Origin: Sulfurovum sp.
GTDB taxonomy: Bacteria; Campylobacterota; Campylobacteria; Campylobacterales; Sulfurovaceae
DNA: 18,066 nt
Reading direction: 5' to 3'
NCBI GenBank assembly: GCA_026985755.1
Contig: JALSPX010000043.1
Coordinates: 1-18,066 of the forward strand
The translations under genes were made by a program, and so were the position numbers. Position 1 is the first letter of the stretch. Each line of letters opens with the position of its first letter. The notes under the pieces were generated by a model. That model was given only the letters and a program-made list of their open reading frames with translations, had not been told where the DNA came from and ran no database searches. Positions 13,831 to 18,066 of this stretch are shown here, piece by piece.

Positions 13831-13860
13831 CTTTTATCTAAATTATAAAGCGTAGTAACC

Positions 13861-14829
13861 ATGAACTTAATCAAAATTGCACAAGAGACATTTCAGATTG
13901 AAGCCGATGCACTTAAAGCAGCTGCTTCACGTTTGAATCAGGACTTCTTAGATGCTATTGATATGATACTGAACACCAAAGGCAAACTTATTATCACGGG
14001 CGTAGGTAAATCTGGACTTGTCGGTGCAAAAATGGCTGCTACTTTTGCAAGTACAGGCACTTCTTCTTTTTTCTTGCACCCTACTGAAGCCTTGCATGGA
14101 GACCTCGGTATGATAAGCAAAGACGATATCCTACTCGCCATTAGTTCCAGTGGTGAGAGTGAAGAACTTACCAAAATCTTGCCTCATATTAAACGTTTTG
14201 CAATTCCTCTTATAGGGCTTACAAGCAATCCTGACTCATCACTAGGAAACTATGCGGATGTCTTTTTAGATATCTCTGTAGAAAAAGAGGCCTGCCCTCT
14301 TGGCATAGCCCCTACTACTTCGACAACGCTGACTATGGCCTTGGGTGATGCTTTGGCTGTAGCACTTATGCAAGAGAGAGGCTTTAAAAAAGAAGATTTT
14401 GCCTCTTTTCATCCTGGAGGAAGCCTAGGCAAAAAGTTATTTATACGCATTAAAGACTTGATGCGTACAGAACATTTGCCTATAATCAAAACAGATACGC
14501 TTTTAAAAGATGCCATCGTTACCATGAGCCAAGGGAAGTTAGGAAATGTACTCATCGTGAATGAGGAGAATGTTTTTGTAGCACTCTTGAGTGATGGAGA
14601 TTTAAGACGTGCACTGATGCAAGAAGGCTTTAGCCTAGATCACTGTGCAATAGACTATGCCAACACAGAACCAACAAGCTATAACAATGTAGACCTCCTT
14701 GCCTATGAAGCATTGGAGATTATAGAAACCCAGAAAATTCAACTCTTACCTATTACCAATCAAGAGAACCATATCATCGGCGTTTTACACATCCATGATT
14801 TAATTAATGCAGGAATAAAAAGTAAATAA
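13861..14829 (+). CDS. kpsF: arabinose-5-phosphate isomerase
   Basis: Converts ribulose 5-phosphate to arabinose 5-phosphate, the first step toward Kdo for lipopolysaccharide; also named KdsD. The 322 residues hold an N-terminal SIS sugar-isomerase domain (about 38-175) with ITGVGKSGLVGAKMAATFAS and the catalytic-region HPTEALHGDLGM (73-84). The FHPGGSLGKKL linker and two CBS repeats (about 200-322) follow, and these may sense nucleotides. Length matches E. coli KdsD. No good Shine-Dalgarno precedes the ATG (only AAAGCG). I recall the same rnj-kpsF neighbourhood in Helicobacter pylori. First gene of a tight three-gene unit. Confidence 0.94.
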   Translation: MNLIKIAQETFQIEADALKAAASRLNQDFLDAIDMILNTKGKLIITGVGKSGLVGAKMAATFASTGTSSFFLHPTEALHGDLGMISKDDILLAISSSGESEELTKILPHIKRFAIPLIGLTSNPDSSLGNYADVFLDISVEKEACPLGIAPTTSTTLTMALGDALAVALMQERGFKKEDFASFHPGGSLGKKLFIRIKDLMRTEHLPIIKTDTLLKDAIVTMSQGKLGNVLIVNEENVFVALLSDGDLRRALMQEGFSLDHCAIDYANTEPTSYNNVDLLAYEALEIIETQKIQLLPITNQENHIIGVLHIHDLINAGIKSK

Positions 14830-14830
14830 C

Positions 14831-15709
14831 ATGAGATTAAACAAATATATAGCACATAACAGTAAATATTCACGTCGTGAAGCAGATGCACTTATAGAAG
14901 CAGGTGAAGTCACCTTAGACAAAAGACCCCTCAAAGAGTTTGGCTACGAGGTTCAAGAAGAGGATCGTATCTTTGTCAAAGGCAAAGCAATTAAGGTGAC
15001 CAATGAACTCACTATCATTGTGTACAACAAACCCAAAGGTGTACTTGTGACCAAAAAAGATGACAGAGGGCGTGCTACGATTTACCATAAACTCCCAGGT
15101 AAATACAGACACTTTACCCCCGTAGGTAGGCTAGACTATGCCTCGGAAGGACTTTTGCTCCTCACGGACGATGTCGAAGTAGCAACAGCGCTTATGGAGA
15201 GTGGCTTAGACCGTACCTATAACCTCAAGATAGATAAACCTGTGACTAAAGAGATGGTAGATGCGATGAAAGAAGGTCTTGTACTGGATGATGCCCGTGC
15301 AGGTGCCCATGAAAAGTCTAAGATTTATGCGATGGAGTTCGCCCCTTTTGCACACTTTGAAGTGAGAAGTGAAGGTAAAAACTTTACCAAGCTTCGTGTG
15401 ACCATCACCGAAGGGAAAAACAGAGAACTCAGACGTTTTTTTGCACACTTTGATGCCAAAGTGCTCGACCTTAAACGTGTGGCTTTTGGAGGCATAGAAC
15501 TCAATAATCTACCAGAGAACAAAACCCGTTACTTTACACGTAGAGAGTATGATGATGTACATAAGTTTATGAAACGTTGGCGTACCAATAAAGTTGCCGA
15601 AGTAAAAAATGCACGTAATGCCCAAAAACAAGAAGAAGAAAATAAACGCAGAAAAGAACAAGAGCAACATACAACAGCCAAGACTAAAAAGTATAAATAT
15701 AAAGACTAA
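14831..15709 (+). CDS. rluB: RsuA/RluB-family pseudouridine synthase
   Basis: Makes a pseudouridine in ribosomal RNA, most likely 23S U2605 as RluB does. The 292 residues start with an S4 RNA-binding domain (1-50). The catalytic core follows with D102 in GRLDYASEGLLLL, where the usual GRLDxxTxGLLLL has Ser for Thr. The final 40 or so residues are a Lys/Glu/Gln-rich tail likely to contact rRNA. One base separates it from kpsF, and its stop overlaps the start of rarA (TAATG). RsuA and RluE/F are related; the S4-containing form and the 23S-type length favour RluB, but the target is inferred. Confidence 0.85.
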   Translation: MRLNKYIAHNSKYSRREADALIEAGEVTLDKRPLKEFGYEVQEEDRIFVKGKAIKVTNELTIIVYNKPKGVLVTKKDDRGRATIYHKLPGKYRHFTPVGRLDYASEGLLLLTDDVEVATALMESGLDRTYNLKIDKPVTKEMVDAMKEGLVLDDARAGAHEKSKIYAMEFAPFAHFEVRSEGKNFTKLRVTITEGKNRELRRFFAHFDAKVLDLKRVAFGGIELNNLPENKTRYFTRREYDDVHKFMKRWRTNKVAEVKNARNAQKQEEENKRRKEQEQHTTAKTKKYKYKD

Positions 15710-16896
15710 TGATGGCAAACCTTGCACTCAAATACCGTCCCAAAACTCTTGATGCACTTATAGGACAAACACACCTTTTGGGTGAGGGTGCAGTACTTAT
15801 AAAACTGATAGAAAGTGATGCCCTGCCCCATACTTTCTTTTATGGCCCTCCAGGGTGTGGCAAAACAACACTAGCAAGAGTCATCGCCTCCGTACTCGAG
15901 CGTCCTTTTTACGAAATGAACGCTACCACACTCAAAATAGAAGATGTACGTAAAATATTTAAAGAGTATACCAATGCCCTTCAAAAACCTCTCATCTTTA
16001 TAGACGAAGTCCATAGGCTTAGTAAGAACCAACAAGAAGTACTCCTGCCTTTTATGGAGAGTAATGCAGCATTGATTATAGGGGCATCTACAGAGAACCC
16101 CTACTACTCATTAACCGCTGCCATGCGTTCTCGTTCACATCTTTTTGAGCTCACAAGTATTTCGGAAAAAGAGATGCTTGGCTACCTTGACAAAATCCTC
16201 TTACTTGAGGAGATTGCCATCGAGGCAGAAGCCAAAGCGTATCTTGTTTTCTCCTCGGGTGGTGATGTACGTGCCATGCTCAACCTGCTAGAAAGTGCTG
16301 CTGCTATTACTTCACCTATCACCCTGGAGATACTCAAACAGATACGCCCTCATGCCATGCAAGCGGGTTCCTCTGAGAGTGAAAGTCACTATGAGTTGAC
16401 CTCTGCGATGATAAAGAGTATACGTGGCTCTGACATAGATGCCAGCATCTACTATCTGGCACGGCTCATTGATGGTGGAGAGCCTGCAGAGTTTATCGCT
16501 AGACGTTTAGCTATACTAGCAAGCGAAGATATAGGCAATGCCAATCCCCCTGCTCTCAACCTAGCCTCCTCTACGCTAACCATTGTCAAACATATAGGCT
16601 ACCCTGAAGCTAGAATTTCACTCGCTCAGCTGGTTATCTATCTGGCATCCTCACCTAAATCAAATAGTGCTTATAATGCTATCAACAGTGCTTTAGACGC
16701 TATCAAAGAAGGTGAGATATACCCTATTCCTTCACATCTTAAAACCCATGCAAAAACATATAAGTATCCCCATGATTTTGGTGGGTGGGTTAAACAATCC
16801 TACATGACCAACCCTCTCTCTTTTTACAAGACAAAACAAATTGGCTTTGAAAAAACATTATGGCAATGGCATAGCAAAATTATCTCAACAGGTTAA
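15709..16896 (+). CDS. rarA: replication-associated recombination protein A (AAA+ ATPase)
   Basis: Clamp-loader-like AAA+ ATPase (also MgsA; Mgs1/WRNIP1 in eukaryotes) that acts at stalled replication forks. The 395 residues show the RuvB-like start LALKYRPKTLDALIGQ, Walker A GPPGCGKTT (46-54), Walker B FIDEVHRL (97-104), sensor 1 GASTENPYYSL and the family-specific C-terminal part containing ASEDIGNANP. It is shorter than E. coli RarA (447), mainly through compact C-terminal spacing. Its first ATG overlaps the rluB stop; a second ATG at 15712 is equally possible. Last gene of the kpsF unit. Confidence 0.93.
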   Translation: MMANLALKYRPKTLDALIGQTHLLGEGAVLIKLIESDALPHTFFYGPPGCGKTTLARVIASVLERPFYEMNATTLKIEDVRKIFKEYTNALQKPLIFIDEVHRLSKNQQEVLLPFMESNAALIIGASTENPYYSLTAAMRSRSHLFELTSISEKEMLGYLDKILLLEEIAIEAEAKAYLVFSSGGDVRAMLNLLESAAAITSPITLEILKQIRPHAMQAGSSESESHYELTSAMIKSIRGSDIDASIYYLARLIDGGEPAEFIARRLAILASEDIGNANPPALNLASSTLTIVKHIGYPEARISLAQLVIYLASSPKSNSAYNAINSALDAIKEGEIYPIPSHLKTHAKTYKYPHDFGGWVKQSYMTNPLSFYKTKQIGFEKTLWQWHSKIISTG

Positions 16897-16963
16897 TCAG
16901 TGATGCCTATAGTACTATTACAGCACCAACATAAAGCACACAGTTCTTCCACAGTTTTCATGC

Positions 16964-16969
16964 TATAAT
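16964..16969 (+). promoter_or_regulatory. -10 box of the lipoprotein-pair promoter
   Basis: ATGCTATAATC, extended -10 identical to the one before kpsF. A start near 16976 gives a leader of about 23 nt. Confidence 0.7.
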
Positions 16970-16998
16970 CAAACACAAGAAAACAAAAAGGATACAAG

Positions 16999-17268
16999 AT
17001 GAAAACAACAATTTTAAAGTTCACTTCTCTTTCTATACTGAGTATTGCTTTACTAAGTGGATGTGTTAATCAAAATACACTCTCCAATCCCAATGCACAA
17101 ACAGGTGCAGCAGTAGGTGCAGTGACTGGTGCAGTTATAGGAGGAAATGTAGGAGACAGAAGCGGTAGCAATATAGCAGGTGGTGCCGTGCTAGGTGCAA
17201 TAGCTGGTGCAGCTATAGGTGATGCGGCTGGAGATAGCAGACCACAACAAACAGGTGGCTGGGAATAA
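16999..17268 (+). CDS. glycine-zipper lipoprotein
   Basis: A secreted lipoprotein of 89 residues with a hydrophobic signal peptide and lipobox LLSGC; the lipidated cysteine is C22. The mature part is almost entirely a glycine zipper: AAVGAVTGAVIGGNVG and GGAVLGAIAGAAIGDAAG, which can pack as membrane-inserting helices, as in the SlyB/YgdR and Gly-zip_2TM families. AAAGGA lies upstream of the ATG. Twenty-five bases from the next lipoprotein, with which it shares the repeat type and probably the mRNA. It may be an outer-membrane integrity factor; exact role unknown. Confidence 0.8.
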   Translation: MKTTILKFTSLSILSIALLSGCVNQNTLSNPNAQTGAAVGAVTGAVIGGNVGDRSGSNIAGGAVLGAIAGAAIGDAAGDSRPQQTGGWE

Positions 17269-17293
17269 CCATCACAATATCAAAGGATAAAAA

Positions 17294-17995
17294 ATGAAAT
17301 ACACAAAATCAATTGCAGTCGCTTCTCTTGCGACACTTATACTAAGTGGCTGTTATAATCAGCCTGGACTTACCCAAGACAATAGCTATAATCGCACAAA
17401 AACCGGCGCACTTGCTGGTGCAATAGCAGGCGCAGTAGCAGGCTACAACACCAAAGGACACCATAAAAATAGACGTGCTGCTATTGGAGCATTGGCAGGT
17501 GCAGCTCTAGGTGGAGGTGCAGGATACATGCTTGATAGACAAGCCAATGAAATTGCACAAGCTCTAGGGACAGGTGTAGACAATGACCCTCTTGCAGTAC
17601 TGGACCCAAACAGAAATATTATTGTCTCAAAAACTGATGATTACGTTAAATTAATGTTTAGAGACAGAATGATGTTTGCTACCAATGCATCCACACTTCA
17701 ACCTAGTGCAAGAGCCAAAATACAAACCGTAGCAAGACTCTTGACCAATTATCCACAAACTGTTGTCGCTGTTGCAGGATTTACAGACAACAGAGGAAGC
17801 TACGAGTATAATCAAAGGCTATCAAAAGCAAGAGCTTCGAGCGTAGCGAATATCTTAGGTGCTTCAAGCACCAAAGGTTGCTCATATGCCAAACCAATTG
17901 CACCTAATACTTCGCCTAGCAATATGGCACTCAACAGACGTGTAGAGGTCTACTTGTTTGCAGACCCAAACAATATGATTGACCCTTGTATCTAA
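17294..17995 (+). CDS. glycine-zipper OmpA-family lipoprotein (YiaD-like)
   Basis: A lipoprotein of 233 residues with lipobox LILSGC (C20), a double glycine zipper (about 38-80: GALAGAIAGAVAG and GALAGAALGGGAG) and an OmpA peptidoglycan-binding domain (115-222). GFTDNRG (162-168), LSKARASSV and NRRVEVY are the peptidoglycan-contact motifs. The architecture matches E. coli YiaD and would tether the outer membrane to peptidoglycan. AAAGGA precedes the start. Three bases separate its stop from the stop of a convergent gene. An insertion with a cysteine (STKGCSYAK) and a C-terminal Cys could form a disulfide. Confidence 0.88.
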   Translation: MKYTKSIAVASLATLILSGCYNQPGLTQDNSYNRTKTGALAGAIAGAVAGYNTKGHHKNRRAAIGALAGAALGGGAGYMLDRQANEIAQALGTGVDNDPLAVLDPNRNIIVSKTDDYVKLMFRDRMMFATNASTLQPSARAKIQTVARLLTNYPQTVVAVAGFTDNRGSYEYNQRLSKARASSVANILGASSTKGCSYAKPIAPNTSPSNMALNRRVEVYLFADPNNMIDPCI

Positions 17996-17998
17996 AAC

Positions 17999-18066
17999 TT
18001 ATTTGAGTGAGTCAAGCTTCTCTTTGGCTTGCTCAGCATTGATTTCGCCCGCATAAAATTTACTTT
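17999..18066 (-). CDS. 3' end of a convergent gene (partial)
   Basis: The minus strand is open from the window edge to a TAA at 17999-18001, ending FYAGEINAEQAKEKLDSLK. The residue composition (charged amphipathic helix) looks like a genuine protein C-terminus. The three-base gap to the convergent lipoprotein stop leaves no room for a separate terminator. Product cannot be named from 21 residues. Confidence 0.55.
   Translation of the reverse strand, partial: SKFYAGEINAEQAKEKLDSLK

Noticed and set aside
17749..17757. TTATCCACA, an E. coli-type DnaA box
   Set aside because: Single copy inside the OmpA-lipoprotein coding sequence; a 9-mer can occur by chance and no cluster of boxes or AT-rich unwinding region is nearby, so not called as oriC.

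Overview
The window looks like chromosomal DNA of a Campylobacterota (Epsilonproteobacteria) bacterium, probably a free-living Sulfurovum- or Sulfurimonas-like lineage. The evidence is protein character and gene order. NrdA carries a large extra segment between its active-site cysteines. RNase J has a long Asn/Arg/Pro-rich N-terminal arm like that of Helicobacter. The neighbourhood rlmN / nucleosidase-like gene / ksgA / rnj / kpsF / rluB resembles the one I recall from Campylobacter jejuni and Helicobacter pylori. No search was run, so the genus is an inference.

Layout. Positions 1-469 are non-coding, with short inverted repeats. The minus-strand genes nrdA (470-2839) and purB (3168-4496) follow, separated by a structured spacer. 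Divergent from purB is a plus-strand RluD-family pseudouridine synthase (4635-5567) with a folded leader. Next come about 620 bp of repeat-rich non-coding DNA, then a minus-strand operon hisF > small nucleoside-phosphorylase-like gene > rlmN > 33-residue membrane peptide (8660 down to 6189). From about 8.7 kb the direction switches to plus: ksgA-rnj (overlapping); an envelope pair (BON-OmpA protein plus membrane-anchored helix-hairpin-helix protein); kpsF-rluB-rarA (tightly packed); and two glycine-zipper lipoproteins, the second with an OmpA domain. The last 68 bp hold the 3' end of a minus-strand gene. There are no rRNA or tRNA genes, insertion sequences or CRISPR arrays.

Themes. Much of the content is RNA maturation (two pseudouridine synthases, RlmN, KsgA, RNase J), nucleotide and histidine metabolism (NrdA, PurB, HisF), recombination at stalled forks (RarA), and cell-envelope building and anchoring (KpsF, OmpA-like proteins, lipoproteins).

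Most notable observation. Three copies of the 14-bp core GTTTCACGTGAAAC, matching the chromosomal ParB-binding site parS (TGTTTCACGTGAAACA), lie within 2.3 kb (5314-5329 exact; 6167-6182 and 7605-7620 at 15/16). Two sit inside protein-coding genes. This suggests the window is the origin-proximal centromere of the chromosome. Other points worth checking are two divergent promoters with the same overlapping -10 geometry, a possible RNA switch ahead of the pseudouridine synthase, a long plus-strand RNA hairpin at the end of purB, and an unannotated 33-residue membrane peptide.
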